From contig NZ_CP083951.1 of assembly GCF_006440675.2 (NCBI RefSeq), positions 5,303,501 to 5,367,500 of the forward strand: a DNA stretch of 64,000 nucleotides, written 5' to 3'. Both the position numbers and the translations under genes were made by a program. Each line of letters begins with the position of its first letter. Within the stretch, counting starts at the first letter, position 1. Under the pieces are notes generated by a model. It saw nothing but the letters and a program-made list of their open reading frames with translations, had not been told where the DNA came from and ran no database searches. The stretch is from Mesorhizobium sp. B2-8-5. GTDB lineage: Bacteria; Pseudomonadota; Alphaproteobacteria; Rhizobiales; Rhizobiaceae. Below are positions 53,503 through 64,000 of this stretch, piece after piece.

Positions 53503-54376
53503 CTGCTCTCCTCAAATCCCCAATCACCGCCCGCCGGTCATTCCGCCGCCAGGCGAGGTGGATCGAAACGCTGCGTTTGAACCACGGCAGGTCGCGGAAG
53601 ACGACGCCCTGGGGTGTCGCGCTTCGCAGGCTTTGCTGGACCGTGGCGAGGCCGAGGCCGGCGCTGACCAGGCCGAGCGAGGTCAAGGGGTCGGCCGTCT
53701 CATAGGCGATATCGGGCATGAAGCCGGATTCGGCGCAGGCCGCCAGGAACTGCGCGCGGTTGGTGTCGCCAGGCTGGCGCACGACAGTGATCCAGACGCG
53801 GCCGTCGAGCTGGCTAGGTTGGATGCCGACGACATCGGCGAGCGGATCACCCTCCGGCATTGCCAGCACCAGCGGCTCGCGCCGCACCAGCATGCTTTCA
53901 AGATCGGGGTCGCCTTCCGGCGCTGGCGAATAGACGAAGCCGAGGTCGAGCGCGCGCTGGCGCAGATCCTCGAACTGCGCCGCTGTCCGCCGGCTGCGCA
54001 ATTGCAGATGGAAATCCGGCCGCGCGCGGCGGAAATCCCGCAGCATCGCGGCGACCAGCCCGGAATGCACCGCGCCCTCGACATAGCCGATGGCGAGGCT
54101 GCCGGTCGCGCCACTGGCGAGGTTGCGGCCGAGTTCTTCCAGCCGCGCCGCATTGGCAAGCAAGGCGCGGGCCTCGGCAAGGAAGGCCCTGCCCTCGGCG
54201 TTGAGATGGACGCGCTGCTTCGCCCGCTCGAACAGGGTGACGCCGAGCTGCTCCTCGAGCTGGATGATCTGCCGGCTCAAGGGCGATTGCGAAATGTGCA
54301 ATTGCGCGGCGGCGCGGCCGACATTGCCAGCCTCGGCGACGGCGACGAAGTATCTGATCTGGCGCAGGTCGAGCAT
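53486..54376 (-). CDS. LysR-family transcriptional regulator
   Basis: A 296-residue LTTR with N-terminal HTH (MLDLRQIRYFVAVAEAGNVGRAAAQLHISQSPLSRQIIQLEEQLGVTLFER). It is divergent from the small gene at 54493. Neighbour and architecture resemble CatR/BenM-like aromatic regulators (LRQ..YFVAVAE), fitting the muconolactone-isomerase-like gene. Effector unproven. Confidence 0.88.
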   Translation of the reverse strand: MLDLRQIRYFVAVAEAGNVGRAAAQLHISQSPLSRQIIQLEEQLGVTLFERAKQRVHLNAEGRAFLAEARALLANAARLEELGRNLASGATGSLAIGYVEGAVHSGLVAAMLRDFRRARPDFHLQLRSRRTAAQFEDLRQRALDLGFVYSPAPEGDPDLESMLVRREPLVLAMPEGDPLADVVGIQPSQLDGRVWITVVRQPGDTNRAQFLAACAESGFMPDIAYETADPLTSLGLVSAGLGLATVQQSLRSATPQGVVFRDLPWFKRSVSIHLAWRRNDRRAVIGDLRRAVGSRQ

Positions 54377-54492
54377 TTTTCGCCTTCAACGGTCAAGACC
54401 TTTTCAGTCTCAACTATAGCCTAATCAGTCTTGGACAGTCTGGCCAGCCAGCGCGATACCTGCCGGCATCACTTGCCACAAAGGAGACCGCC

Positions 54493-54783
54493 ATGCAGTT
54501 CTTTGCCCTGCTCACCCGCAACACCGAAAAGTTCAGCGACGCCGATTTCGCGCCGCTGCTGCCGCCCGAATCCGAGCAACGCAAGACACTCTACGCGCAA
54601 GGCGCCGTGCGCCAGATCTGGAACCGCGGCGACATTCCCGGCACCGGCATCATGTTCGAGGCGGCCGACGACGCCGAAGTGCGCGGCCACCTTGCCACGC
54701 TGCCGCTGATCGAGGCCGGCATGATGGACATCGCGGCCGTTGTGCCGCTCAACCCCTATCCGGGCTTTGGACCGAAGCGGTGA
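54493..54783 (+). CDS. Muconolactone isomerase-like small protein
   Basis: A 96-residue ferredoxin-fold protein (MQFFALLTRNTEKFSDADF... AQGAVRQIWNRGDIPGTGIMFEAADDAEVRGHLATLPLIEAGM) resembling muconolactone delta-isomerase or YCII-like proteins. GGAG lies about ten bases before the ATG. It is divergent from the LysR gene, whose intergenic region holds CAAGAC...GTCTTG, a candidate binding site. Catalytic function is unproven; it stands alone without other catechol-pathway genes. Confidence 0.7.
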   Translation: MQFFALLTRNTEKFSDADFAPLLPPESEQRKTLYAQGAVRQIWNRGDIPGTGIMFEAADDAEVRGHLATLPLIEAGMMDIAAVVPLNPYPGFGPKR

Positions 54784-54822
54784 GCCGAGCCCGTCAATGA
54801 GGTTGCCGCAGTTGCGGCAGCC

Positions 54823-55203
54823 TCAAGGCCAGGCGTCCTTCATCGCGTTCACCGACAGCCACGCCATCGCGGGGAGTGCGACGAACAGCCCCAGCCGCAG
54901 CCCCGCGGATCGCGCCTGATCGGGTTCCTGACGCTGAAGCCGGCGCCAGATCTGGAATGCCGCGGCGAGAACGAGCAGCGCATAAAAGCCGGCGAGCACC
55001 CACAGGGCTGTCTGACCGGATATCGCAATGCCGTTGTTATCGAGCACCTTGCCGATCAGCATGACCGGCCCGGCGACGAAGAAGGCAATGGCGATGCCGA
55101 ACAGGAAGCCGATCAGGGCGCCCGGGAACGATGTCGCCGACAGTGCCACGAGCACCGCCATCAGGATGAGCAGAGTGATAAACGCGCGCTGGCTCACGGC
55201 CAC
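54823..55203 (-). CDS. Small membrane protein of unknown function
   Basis: A 126-residue protein with three or four hydrophobic segments (ITLLILMAVLVALSATSF, IGFLFGIAIAFFVAGPVMLIG, ALWVLAGFYALLVLAAAF, LGLFVALPAMAWL). I do not recognise a family. Start near MAVSQRAF. Confidence 0.6.
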   Translation of the reverse strand: MAVSQRAFITLLILMAVLVALSATSFPGALIGFLFGIAIAFFVAGPVMLIGKVLDNNGIAISGQTALWVLAGFYALLVLAAAFQIWRRLQRQEPDQARSAGLRLGLFVALPAMAWLSVNAMKDAWP

Positions 55204-55379
55204 ATTCCCCGATCGAACGCGGCGGAATGTATCAGTCCGGCCTTAATCGCGGGTAACAGCTCAGGCCCATCTTCAAGGCGCGGTCCGGCCGCGGGCATGG
55301 CCGGAACCGTCGCCTCCCCTTGCCGGCAACGGAACCGTCGCTATTGTCGGCGGCAATCCGAAACAGGACGAAAACTTCC

Positions 55380-56151
55380 ATGAGACTTGGCTTTGTCGGC
55401 ACGGGCGCGTTGAGCTCGGCCATCGTCACCGGGCTGAAATCGCTGCCGGGGGAGACGACGCCGGTGGTGGTTTCGCCGCGCAACGAAGCGATCGCGGCGG
55501 AGCTTGCCCAGCGCTTCCCGGATGTACGCATCGCCGCCGACAACCAGGCCGTGCTCGACCAGTGCGACACCGTCATGCTGGCGGTGCGGCCGCAGATCGC
55601 GCGCGAGGTGCTGAAGGAACTGCGGTTCCGGCCCGGACCATCATGTCGTCAGCCTGATCGCCACGATATCGCGCGATGAGATCGCCGCGCTGGTGGCGCC
55701 GGCCGCGCATGTCGGCAAGGCGCTGCCGATGCCGATGATCGCCCGCCTGCAGGGCGCGACGATCGTCTGTCCGCCGGACCCGATCATGGCGGCGTTCTTC
55801 GGCCGGCTGGGCGGCGTGATCGAAGTCGAGGACCAAAGCGAATTCGATGCGCTGAGCGTCGTCACCGCGACCTATGCCAGCTATTTTAAATATCTCGATA
55901 CGATCCACACCTGGGTGCGCGGCCAGAGTGTGCCGGGCGAGAAGGCCCGCGACTACATTACCAGCATCTACAAGGCGCTGGCCAACGCGCCGGATACGGC
56001 GCCGGACGAAGATTTCATGCATCTTGCGCAGGACTATGCGACGCGCGGCGGCATCAACGAGCAGGTGCTGCGCGAACTGACCGAGCGGGGCACGTTCGAG
56101 GCCTTCGCGGAGAGTCTTAACCGCGTGCACCAGCGCATCACCGGCGAGTGA
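55380..56151 (+). pseudogene. Frameshifted pyrroline-5-carboxylate reductase-like gene
   Basis: The first part starts MRLGFVGTGALSSAIVTGLKSL and reads in frame to LKELRFRP, then falls into a stop at 55679. One frame over, the DNA continues DHHVVSLIATISRDEIAALV, then APAAHVGKALPMPMIARLQ to TGA at 56151. A single extra G in CCCGGACC (55635-55636) explains the shift: removing it restores RP-DHHVVSLIATISRDE. The combined ~256 residues match the ProC family (N-terminal Rossmann, then C-terminal dimer domain). It may be a pseudogene or a sequencing error; programmed frameshifting is unlikely. Confidence 0.85.
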
Positions 56152-56157
56152 TCGGGA

Positions 56158-59100
56158 TCACTCCGCCGGAGCGAGTCGCAGCGATGGCTTCCTCGCGCTG
56201 AGACGGTCGAGATAGAGATAGACGACCGGCGTCGTGTAGAGCGTCAGCAACTGCGAGACGATGAGGCCGCCGACGATCGCCGCGCCGAGCGGCTGGCGCA
56301 GTTCCGCGCCCGTGCCGGTCTCGATCGCCAGCGGCAGCGCGCCGAGCAGCGCCGCGAAGGTCGTCATCATGATCGGCCGGAAGCGCTGGACGCTGGCCTT
56401 GTGGATGGCCTCGCGGGACGAGAGCCCTTCCAGCCGCTCGGCCTGCAGGGCCATGTCGATCATCATGATGGCGTTCTTCTTGACGATGCCGATCAACAGG
56501 ATGATGCCGATCAGCGAGATCACGTCGAACTCCATGCCGGTGACGATGAGCGCGAGCAGCGCGCCGATGCCCGCCGAGGGCAGCGTCGACAGGATGGTGA
56601 TCGGGTGGACGTAGCTTTCATAGAGCACGCCGAGCACGACATAGATCGTGGCAAGTGCGGCTGCGATCAAAAGCAATTCGTTGAGCAGGTTGGCGCGGAA
56701 GGCGAGCGCGGTGCCGGCCAAGGAGCCATGGATTGCGACCGGCATCTTCAGCTCGGCCATGGCGCGGTCGATCGCGGCCGAGGCGTCGCCGAGCGTCGCG
56801 CCGTCGGCGAGATTGAACGAAATGGTCGTGGCGACGAAATGGCCTTGGTGGTTGACCGATAAAGGCATGGTCGCCGGTCCATAGGTGCTGAAGGCGGCCA
56901 ATGGCACCATTTTTTCGGCCGAGGTGCTGACCGCCGCGCCGCTCGAGGCGCTGCCATGGCCGGTGACGGCAATGGCGTTGGTCGCCTGGTTCCGCAGCGA
57001 GCCCGTCAGGCTGCCGGCCAGCGCGTTGGTCTGCTGCGTGCCGCTGGCCGCGGCGCCCGAGGTGCTGACATAGATGCCGTTCAGCGCGCTCGGATCCTGC
57101 AGATAGCGCGGCGCCACCTCCATGACGACATGGTATTGGTTGCGGGCGTTGAAGATGGTCGACACCTGGCGCTGGCCGAAGGCGTCGTAGAGCGTGGCGT
57201 CGATACTGGCCGGGGTCAGGCCGAGACGCGCAGCGCTCTCGCGATCGACCTTGATGTTGGTTTCGAGCCCGGCCTCGTTGCGGTCGGAGTTGACGTCGGT
57301 GAGTTCCGGCGACTGCTTGAGGAGATTGACCAGCTTCGGCGTCCATTCGTCGAGATCGGCAGTGGTGTCGGCCTGCAGCGTGTACTGGTAGGTCGCAAGG
57401 CTCTGGCGCCCGCCGACCCTGATCTCCTGGCGCGGATTGAGGAAGAGCTGCGCGCCGGGCAATTGCCCGAGCTGCGCGCGCAGCCGGGTCAGCACCACCT
57501 GCAGCGGCGCCCGCTCGCCCTTCGGCTTCAGCGCGACCTGGACGAAGCCGGAATTGGTCTGCCGGCCGCCGATATATCCGACCACGCTCTCGACCGCCGG
57601 GTCGCTCTTGAGGATCGATTCCAGCCGCTCGAATTTCTGGCGCATCAGCTGGAAGGAGATAGCCTGGTCGGCGCGCAGGCCGCCCATCAGCTCGCCGGTG
57701 TCCTGCTGCGGGAAGAAGCCCTTCGGCACCACAGTATAGAGATAGACGTTGAAGACGATGGCCGCGAGAAGCACCACCAGCATGATTTCCGAATTGTCGA
57801 GCGACCAGGCCAGCGAACGGCCATAGAAGGCGCGGACGCGTTCGAAGACGCCTTCGCCGAAGCGGGCAAGGATCGAGCGTCCGGTCGACGGGCTCGCGCC
57901 CGGACGCAGAAAGTGCGCGCACATCATCGGCGTCACCGTCAGCGACAGGACGAGCGAAATCGCGATCGAGAGCGACAGCGTCAGGGCGAATTCCTGGAAC
58001 AGGCGGCCGAGTATGCCGCCCATCAACAGGATCGGCAGGAAGACGGCGACCAGCGAGGCGCTCATCGACAGCACCGTGAAGCCGACTTCCCTGGCGCCGA
58101 CCAGCGCCGCCCTGCCGCGCGGCATGCCGTCCTCGATGTGGCGCGTGATGTTTTCCAGCACCACGATGGCATCGTCGACGACAAAGCCGGTGGCGATGGT
58201 GAGCGCCATCAGCGACAGATTGTCGAGCGTGAAGCCGAGCAGGTACATGGCGCCGAAAGTGCCGAGGATCGAGACGACCAGCGCGACGCTCGGGATCAGC
58301 GCCGCGCGCCAGTCGCGCAGGAAGCAGAACACCACGAGGATGACGAGCAGCACCGCCAGCACCAGTGTCAGCTCGGTGTCGTGCAGCGAGCCGCGAATGG
58401 TGGTCGAGCCGTCGGTCGCGATGCCGAGCCGCGCGTCGGCCGGCACCGAGGCCTGCAGCGTCGGGATCAGGGCGCGGACGCGGTCGACGGTCTCGATGAT
58501 GTTGGCGTTGGGCTCGCGGTAGAGCACCAGGAGCACCGCCGGCTCGCCATTGGCCAGACCGAGATTGCGCACGTCCTCGACGGAATCCTCGACATCGGCG
58601 ATGTCGCGCAGCCTGACCGCCGCATTGTTGCGCCAGGCAATCACCAGATCGCGAAAGTCGGCGGCGTGGCTCGCTTGGTCGTTGGTGTAGAGCTGGTAGC
58701 GCAGCGCGCCGTCTTCCTCGAAACCTTTCGGGCTGCGCGCGTTGGCCGAGGCAAGGGCGGCGCGCACATCCTCCAGGCCGATGCCGTAGTGGAACAGCGC
58801 GCCGGGATTGAGCTCGACGCGCACCGCCGGCAGCGACGAGCCGCCGAGGTCGACATTGCCGATGCCCTCGACCTGCGACAGACGCTGCTGCAGCACGGTC
58901 GCGGCGGCATCGTAGAGCTGGCCGGGCGTCAACGTGCGCGAGGTCAGCGCCAGGATCATCACGGGCGAGTCGGCGGGATTGTATTTGCGATAGGTCGGGT
59001 TGCTGCGCAGGTCCGACGGCAGGTCGGCGCGCGCGGCGTTGATGGCGGCCTGGACGTCGCGCGCGGCCCCGTTGATGTCGCGGTCGAGGTCGAATTGCAG

Positions 59101-59376
59101 CACGACATTCGTCGAGCCTGTGCCCGAGCGCGAGGTCATCTCGGAGACGCCGGCGGTCTGGCCGAGATGGCGCTCCAGCGGCGCCGCGACATCGGTCGCC
59201 ATCGTGTCGGGGCTGGCGCCCGCCATCGAGGCCTGCACCGAGATGGTGGGGAAATCGACCTTGGGCAAAGGTGCCACGGGCAAATTGAAATGGGCGATCA
59301 GGCCGGCGGCGGCGAGGCCGATCGCGAGCAGCGTCGTAGCGACCGGCCGCGCGATGAACGGGGCCGAGAGATTCAC
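56158..59376 (-). CDS. RND efflux permease (MdtC/MuxC-like)
   Basis: A 1072-residue inner-membrane RND pump subunit with 12 membrane segments in two similar halves. It opens [45 protein letters not shown]. The start is GTG at 59376, overlapping the preceding gene's stop by four bases (GTGA). It is paired with a second, different RND permease, as MdtB and MdtC form a heterotrimer in E. coli. Substrates of such pumps include bile salts, drugs and plant-derived compounds; none is proven here. Confidence 0.92.
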   Translation of the reverse strand: MNLSAPFIARPVATTLLAIGLAAAGLIAHFNLPVAPLPKVDFPTISVQASMAGASPDTMATDVAAPLERHLGQTAGVSEMTSRSGTGSTNVVLQFDLDRDINGAARDVQAAINAARADLPSDLRSNPTYRKYNPADSPVMILALTSRTLTPGQLYDAAATVLQQRLSQVEGIGNVDLGGSSLPAVRVELNPGALFHYGIGLEDVRAALASANARSPKGFEEDGALRYQLYTNDQASHAADFRDLVIAWRNNAAVRLRDIADVEDSVEDVRNLGLANGEPAVLLVLYREPNANIIETVDRVRALIPTLQASVPADARLGIATDGSTTIRGSLHDTELTLVLAVLLVILVVFCFLRDWRAALIPSVALVVSILGTFGAMYLLGFTLDNLSLMALTIATGFVVDDAIVVLENITRHIEDGMPRGRAALVGAREVGFTVLSMSASLVAVFLPILLMGGILGRLFQEFALTLSLSIAISLVLSLTVTPMMCAHFLRPGASPSTGRSILARFGEGVFERVRAFYGRSLAWSLDNSEIMLVVLLAAIVFNVYLYTVVPKGFFPQQDTGELMGGLRADQAISFQLMRQKFERLESILKSDPAVESVVGYIGGRQTNSGFVQVALKPKGERAPLQVVLTRLRAQLGQLPGAQLFLNPRQEIRVGGRQSLATYQYTLQADTTADLDEWTPKLVNLLKQSPELTDVNSDRNEAGLETNIKVDRESAARLGLTPASIDATLYDAFGQRQVSTIFNARNQYHVVMEVAPRYLQDPSALNGIYVSTSGAAASGTQQTNALAGSLTGSLRNQATNAIAVTGHGSASSGAAVSTSAEKMVPLAAFSTYGPATMPLSVNHQGHFVATTISFNLADGATLGDASAAIDRAMAELKMPVAIHGSLAGTALAFRANLLNELLLIAAALATIYVVLGVLYESYVHPITILSTLPSAGIGALLALIVTGMEFDVISLIGIILLIGIVKKNAIMMIDMALQAERLEGLSSREAIHKASVQRFRPIMMTTFAALLGALPLAIETGTGAELRQPLGAAIVGGLIVSQLLTLYTTPVVYLYLDRLSARKPSLRLAPAE

Positions 59377-62300
59377 GGCGCGGACCCGCCGGCGGAGGCT
59401 TCGACGACGCCGGCGCCGCGCCGCGTCAGCCGGTCGAAGGCAAGATAGATGACCGGCGTGGTGAACAGCGTCAGCACCTGGCTGACGATCAGGCCGCCGA
59501 CGATGGTGATGCCGAGCGGCTGGTGCAATTCCGAGCCGGCCAGGCCGCCGACCAGAAGCGGCAGCGCGCCGAAGAGGGCGGCGAACGTCGTCATCAGGAT
59601 CGGGCGGAGCCTGAGCAGGCACGCCTCGTAGATCGCCTCGCGCGGATCGAGCCCCTGCAGCCGCTCTGCCTGCAGCGCGAAGTCGATCATCATGATGGCG
59701 TTCTTCTTGACGATGCCGACGAGCAGCACGATGCCGATGATGCCGATGACATCGAGGTCATGGCCGGCGAGCATCAGCGCGACCAGCGCGCCGACGGTTG
59801 CCGAGGGCAGCGTGGACAGAATGGTCAGCGGATGGATGAAGCTTTCGTAGAGCACGCCGAGCACGACATAGACCGTGGCGACCGCCGCCAGCACCAGAAG
59901 CAATTCGTTGGACAGCGAGCTCTGCAGCGCAAGGGCGGCGCCCTGGAAGCCGGTCGTCAGGCCGGCGGGCGGCCGCATGTCCTTCTCGGCGGCGGTGATC
60001 GCCGCGGTGGCATCACCGAGCGAGACGCCGGGGGCAAGGTTGAACGAAATGGTCGCGGCCGGGAATTGCGCCAGGTGGTTCACCAGCAGCGGCGCCTGCC
60101 GGACATTGATGCTGGCGATCGCCGACAGCGGCACCTGGCCGGCGCCCGAGGACGGCAAATAGATCGAGCCCAGCGAGGCCGGCGTCTGACCGACCGACGG
60201 ATCGGCTTCGAGGATGACGCGGTATTCGTTCGACTGGGTGAAGATGGTGGAGATGATGCGCTGGCCGAAGGCGTCGTAAAGCGCATTGTCGACCGTTGCC
60301 GGCGTGATGCCGAAGCGCGCCGCCGTGGCGCGGTCGATGGTGACGTCGACGGCAAGCCCGCTCTGCTGGCTGTCGCTGGCGACATCGGCGAGTTCGGGAA
60401 GCGCCGTGAGCCTGTCGGTTAGCTTGGTCGTCCATGCCGCCAGCTCGACCGGATCGGAATCCTGCAGCACATACTGGTATTGCGAAGCGCTGATCGTGGA
60501 ATCGACCGTCAGGTCCTGCACCGGCTGCATGTGCAGCGCTATCCCGGTGATTTGGGCCGTCTCCTGCATCAGCCGGCGGATGATGGCGCCGGCGTCGTCA
60601 GTGCGCTCGTCGCGCGGCTTCAGATTGATCAGCATGTGGCCGCTGTTGGCGGTCATGTTCTGGCCGTCGACGCCGATGAAGGACGACAGGCTGGCGACAT
60701 CGGGATCCTTCAGGATCGCGTCGGCCAGCGCCTGCTGGTGCGCCGCCATGTCGGCATAGGAAGCCGAGCCCGCCGCTTCGGTGATGGCCGAGATGGCGCC
60801 GGTGTCCTGCACCGGGAAGAAGCCCTTCGGGATGGCGATGTAGAGATAGACGGTGAGCGCCAGCGTTGCGACCGCGACCAGCAGCGTCAGCGCCTGGCGG
60901 TCGAGCACCCAGCGCAGCGCAGCGCCATAGCCATTGGCGACCGCGTCGAAGGCGCCCTCGCTCCAGCGCGACAGCGCGCCCGGCCTGCGCTCGGCCGGCG
61001 GCTTCAACAGCCTGGCGCAGAGCATCGGCACCAAGGTCAGCGAAACGATGGCCGAAATCACGATGGCGATGGCTAGAGTGATGGCGAATTCGTGGAACAG
61101 GCGGCCGACGACGTCGCCCATGAACAGAAGCGGGATCAGCACCGCGATCAGCGAGACGGTGAGCGAGATGATGGTGAAGCCGATCTGGGCCGAGCCTTCG
61201 AGCGCGGCGGTCACCGGATCGTCGCCATGCTCGATGAAGCGCGAGATGTTCTCGATCATGACGATGGCGTCGTCGATGACGAATCCGGACGCGATGGTGA
61301 GCGCCATCAAGGACAGATTGTCGAGACTGAAGCCCCACAGATACATGACCGCGAAAGTGCCGACCAAGGAGAGCGGCACCGACAGGCTGGGGATGATCGT
61401 CGCCGGGATGTTGCGCAGGAACAGGAAGGTGACGAGGACGACCAAGAGCGCCGCCATCGCCAGCTCGAACTGGACGTCGTCGACCGAGGCGCGGATGGTG
61501 GTGGTGCGGTCGGTCAGCGGCTCGACGCTGAGCGCCGCCGGCAGGCCGGCGCGCAATTGCGGCAGCAGCGCCTTCACGCCGTCGACGACGCGGATGACAT
61601 TGGCGCCCGGCTGGCGCTGGATGTTGAGGATGATCGCCGGCGTGCGGTTTTCCCAGGCGCCCAGCCTGGAATTCTCGGGGCCTTCGATGATGTCGGCCAC
61701 CTCGCCCAGCCGCACCGGCGCGCCGTTGCGATAGGCGACCACCATGTCGGCATAGGTCTTGGGATCGGCGACCTGGTCGTTGGCGTTGATGGTGTAGGAG
61801 CGCGCCGGCCCGTCGAAGCTGCCCTTCGGCGTGTTGACGTTGAGCGTGCCGATGGTGGTGCGCAGATCGTCGATATTGAGGCCCATGGCGGCCAGCGCCT
61901 TGAGCTTCACCTGCACGCGCACGGCCGGCCGCTCGCCGCCGGAGATGCTCACCAGGCCGACGCCGGGAAGCTGCGAGATCTTCTGCGCCAGCCGGGTCTC
62001 GGCATAGTTCTCGACTTGCGTCAGCGGCAGCGTCTTCGAGGTGATCGCCAGCGTCAGGATCGGCGCGTCGGCCGGGTTGACCTTGGCGTAGATCGGCGGC
62101 GCCGGCAGGTCGGCGGGCAGAAGATTGCCCGACGCGTTGATCGCTGCCTGCACCTCCTGCTCGGCGATGTCGAGGCTGAGGTCGAGGCTGAAGCGCAGCG
62201 TGATGACCGAGGCGCCGGCGGAGGAGCCCGACGACATCTGCTCCAGCCCAGGCATCTGGCCGAACTGGCGCTCCAGCGGTGCCGTGACCGATGTCGTCAT

Positions 62301-62507
62301 CACCTCGGGGCTGGCGCCGGGATAGAAGGTCTGAACCTGGATCGTCGGATAGTCGACCTCGGGCAAAGCCGAGAGCGGCAGGAACATGTATGCGATCATG
62401 CCGACGATCAGGATGGTCGCCATGATAAGCGTGGTGGCCACCGGCCGCAGGATGAACGGCCGCGACGGGTTCAACCAGCCGGAGACGAGGCCGCTCGGCG
62501 TGCTCAT
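59373..62507 (-). CDS. RND efflux permease (MdtB/MuxB-like)
   Basis: A 1044-residue RND pump subunit. N-terminal [42 protein letters not shown] is typical. The membrane-embedded [19 protein letters not shown] segment carries the paired Asp residues of the proton relay. Its ATG overlaps the adaptor's stop (62504-62507) and its own stop overlaps the next permease's GTG, so the three genes are translationally coupled. Confidence 0.93.
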   Translation of the reverse strand: MSTPSGLVSGWLNPSRPFILRPVATTLIMATILIVGMIAYMFLPLSALPEVDYPTIQVQTFYPGASPEVMTTSVTAPLERQFGQMPGLEQMSSGSSAGASVITLRFSLDLSLDIAEQEVQAAINASGNLLPADLPAPPIYAKVNPADAPILTLAITSKTLPLTQVENYAETRLAQKISQLPGVGLVSISGGERPAVRVQVKLKALAAMGLNIDDLRTTIGTLNVNTPKGSFDGPARSYTINANDQVADPKTYADMVVAYRNGAPVRLGEVADIIEGPENSRLGAWENRTPAIILNIQRQPGANVIRVVDGVKALLPQLRAGLPAALSVEPLTDRTTTIRASVDDVQFELAMAALLVVLVTFLFLRNIPATIIPSLSVPLSLVGTFAVMYLWGFSLDNLSLMALTIASGFVIDDAIVMIENISRFIEHGDDPVTAALEGSAQIGFTIISLTVSLIAVLIPLLFMGDVVGRLFHEFAITLAIAIVISAIVSLTLVPMLCARLLKPPAERRPGALSRWSEGAFDAVANGYGAALRWVLDRQALTLLVAVATLALTVYLYIAIPKGFFPVQDTGAISAITEAAGSASYADMAAHQQALADAILKDPDVASLSSFIGVDGQNMTANSGHMLINLKPRDERTDDAGAIIRRLMQETAQITGIALHMQPVQDLTVDSTISASQYQYVLQDSDPVELAAWTTKLTDRLTALPELADVASDSQQSGLAVDVTIDRATAARFGITPATVDNALYDAFGQRIISTIFTQSNEYRVILEADPSVGQTPASLGSIYLPSSGAGQVPLSAIASINVRQAPLLVNHLAQFPAATISFNLAPGVSLGDATAAITAAEKDMRPPAGLTTGFQGAALALQSSLSNELLLVLAAVATVYVVLGVLYESFIHPLTILSTLPSATVGALVALMLAGHDLDVIGIIGIVLLVGIVKKNAIMMIDFALQAERLQGLDPREAIYEACLLRLRPILMTTFAALFGALPLLVGGLAGSELHQPLGITIVGGLIVSQVLTLFTTPVIYLAFDRLTRRGAGVVEASAGGSAP

Positions 62508-64000
62508 TGGCCCTGGCCGCTGTCGCCGCCATTGCCGCCGCTGCCGGCATTGGCGCCGCCGTCGCGGCGATGGTGGCGGTGATGCTTACGGCCGGAAGCA
62601 TCGCCCGATGCGTCCGCGCCCTCTCCTGCCTGGCCGCCCTGGCCACTGGTGGCCGCGGGGGCGTTGCCGGAATTGGCGGGCGTGTTGCCGGAGCTGGCCG
62701 GCGGCGTGCCGGCAGCCGGGCTGCTCGCCCCAGCTGCTTGCGACTGCGCGGGCGCGGCGGCGGCCGGCGCTGTTCTCGAGGCTGGCACGGCGTTGTCGGG
62801 CACGGTGACCTTGGCGCCGTCCTTGAGCCGGTCGACGCCGTCGACCACGACCTTGGCACCTGGCGCCAAACCGGAGAGCAGCTGCGTGACGGTGGCGTTG
62901 CCCGGGCCGAGCGTAACTGTCTTCACCGAGACGGTGCTGTCGTCGTTGAGCTGGTAGACGAAAGTGCCTGGCGCGCCGTGCTGGATGGCGGCGTTGGGCA
63001 GCACGCTGACGCCGGTCAAAGTGCGCACAAGCAGATGCACGTTGACGAACTGGTTGGGATAGAGCACGCCATCGGTGTTGGGGAAGACGGCGCGCAGCTT
63101 CACCGTGCCGGTGGTCGGATCGATCTGGTTGTCGATCGTCTGTAGCGTGCCTTCGGCGATCTCTTTGGTGCCGTTGCGGTCGAACAAGGTGGCTTTGAGC
63201 CCGGCATTGCCATGCGTCTGTTCCAGCACTTGCGCCAGGCTGTCCTCTGGCAGCGAGAACAGAACCGAGATCGGCTGCATCTGAGCGATCACCGCGATGC
63301 CAGTGGCGTCGCCCGGCGTGACGTAATTGCCCTGGTCGATGAGGCGCAGTCCGATGCGGCCGTCGGCGGGCGCGGTGATATGGCTGTTGGCGATGTTGAC
63401 CTGCACGGCCTCGATCTGCGCCTGGTCGGACATCACCGTGCCCTCGTCGGACTGCACCGTCGCGCGCTGCAGGTCGACCGCCTGCTGGGTTATGGCGCTG
63501 GAGGTGAGCTTCAGGTCGCGGTCGAGGTCGAGCTTGGCATCGGCAAGCAGCGCCTGGTCATGCTCCAGCTGGCCCTGCCATTGATGCAGCGAGGCGTTCA
63601 GCGTGCGGTCGTCGATCTGAGCGAGGAAATCGCCCCTCTTCACGTTCTGGCCCTCGGTGAAGCCGATCTGGGTGATCTGGCCGCTGACCTGCGCGCGAAC
63701 CGTCACGGTCGAGAGCGGGGTGACGGTGCCCAGCGCCTCGAGCACGATCGGAATATCGGCCTGCGCCACGGGCGCAACGGCAACCGGCTGCGCAAGATCG
63801 CCGCCGCGGAAACGGCCGCCACGGTGGCCGCCTTGCTGCTGAACCTGAACAGGATGCAGCCAGAACGCGACCCCGGCCGCCGCAACGACCAAGAGCAGCG
63901 CGACAATCCAGCCGCGCCGCGAGCGGCGCACGACTGGCGGCCGGACCTCGGCCAGCGGCTCGCTCGGGGGCGCGGGCACATTGCGGCGCTTGCGCCTGCT
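62504..64000 (-). CDS. RND efflux periplasmic adaptor (MdtA-like), 5' end beyond window
   Basis: At least 491 residues of a membrane-fusion protein. A membrane anchor ([18 protein letters not shown]) precedes the biotinyl-lipoyl domain ([26 protein letters not shown]), a helical hairpin and a beta-barrel. The C-terminal 100 residues are Ala/Pro/Gly/Ser-rich, ending in an unusual His-rich/Gly-rich region ([18 protein letters not shown]). GTG at 63979 could be the start, but the frame is open to 64000, so the true start may lie outside. It is the first gene of an adaptor-permease-permease operon. Confidence 0.9.
   Translation of the reverse strand, partial: SRRKRRNVPAPPSEPLAEVRPPVVRRSRRGWIVALLLVVAAAGVAFWLHPVQVQQQGGHRGGRFRGGDLAQPVAVAPVAQADIPIVLEALGTVTPLSTVTVRAQVSGQITQIGFTEGQNVKRGDFLAQIDDRTLNASLHQWQGQLEHDQALLADAKLDLDRDLKLTSSAITQQAVDLQRATVQSDEGTVMSDQAQIEAVQVNIANSHITAPADGRIGLRLIDQGNYVTPGDATGIAVIAQMQPISVLFSLPEDSLAQVLEQTHGNAGLKATLFDRNGTKEIAEGTLQTIDNQIDPTTGTVKLRAVFPNTDGVLYPNQFVNVHLLVRTLTGVSVLPNAAIQHGAPGTFVYQLNDDSTVSVKTVTLGPGNATVTQLLSGLAPGAKVVVDGVDRLKDGAKVTVPDNAVPASRTAPAAAAPAQSQAAGASSPAAGTPPASSGNTPANSGNAPAATSGQGGQAGEGADASGDASGRKHHRHHRRDGGANAGSGGNGGDSGQGQ

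Noticed and set aside
56956..59448. 830-codon open frame opposite the RND permease
   Set aside because: Arg/Gln/Asp-rich antisense composition; mirrors the pump gene.

Overview
The window is high-GC alphaproteobacterial DNA, and gene order and repeats look like a Mesorhizobium-type rhizobium (Hyphomicrobiales). The grounds are the block fabD-fabG-acpP-fabF-mltG-yicC-gmk, the ribosomal/replication block rpsF-rpsR-rplI-dnaB-radA-cvpA-purF, palindromic repeats with the core AAACCGCTGCGCACTTTT, and GC-rich palindromes built on GGGGGAGAT. The genus is inferred by recognition and not proven. No tRNA, rRNA or CRISPR array was seen.

Layout. 0-7.5 kb: a Fic-domain gene, then a minus-strand block for nucleotide metabolism (gmk), RNA processing (yicC), peptidoglycan (mltG) and fatty-acid synthesis (fabF, acpP, fabG, fabD), with an unfamiliar 62-codon gene between fabD and fabG. 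7.8-9.7 kb: an LTA-synthase/MdoB-like envelope enzyme. 9.8-16.7 kb: an accessory cluster in two divergent arms, an FAD oxidoreductase plus methyltransferase facing a type III polyketide synthase, a membrane sulfotransferase, a periplasmic MlaC-like protein and an ABC ATPase/permease pair. It reads as a pathway that makes, decorates and moves a polyketide lipid. 16.9-19.1 kb: an orphan Tad-like vWA protein and a small secreted protein. 19.5-29.7 kb: ribosomal, replication, repair and purine genes, with cfa, ynfA and an Rsm22-like gene interspersed.

29.7-41.4 kb is mixed accessory and metabolic DNA: an SDR, a decayed gene, OsmC, agmatine deiminase with a polyamine-binding protein, a LuxR solo, an S10-like peptidase, two EamA transporters, a LysR/tautomerase pair and a RES/Xre toxin-antitoxin pair. 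41.5-45.3 kb is a phospholipid module: an acyltransferase/acyl-activating fusion facing psd-pssA. 45.5-49.1 kb has an SMP-30 protein, an ABM monooxygenase and an ArsR/Atm1 pair.

49.2-51.2 kb is a 2.0-kb element with 22-bp imperfect terminal inverted repeats, a 9-bp direct duplication at its ends and no transposase. It carries a tandem winged-helix-like protein, a stretch of predicted RNA hairpins, an Xre regulator with three identical dyad operators, and a small gene that may be frameshifted. It inserted just past the stop codon of a LysM protein gene. 51.2-64 kb: the LysM protein, a LOG-family hydrolase, LysR with a muconolactone-isomerase-like gene, a small membrane protein, a frameshifted proC-like gene, and an MdtABC-type RND efflux operon whose adaptor gene runs off the right edge.

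The strongest candidates for undescribed biology are the PKS/sulfotransferase/lipid-transport cluster and the transposase-less element with its structured RNA candidate.
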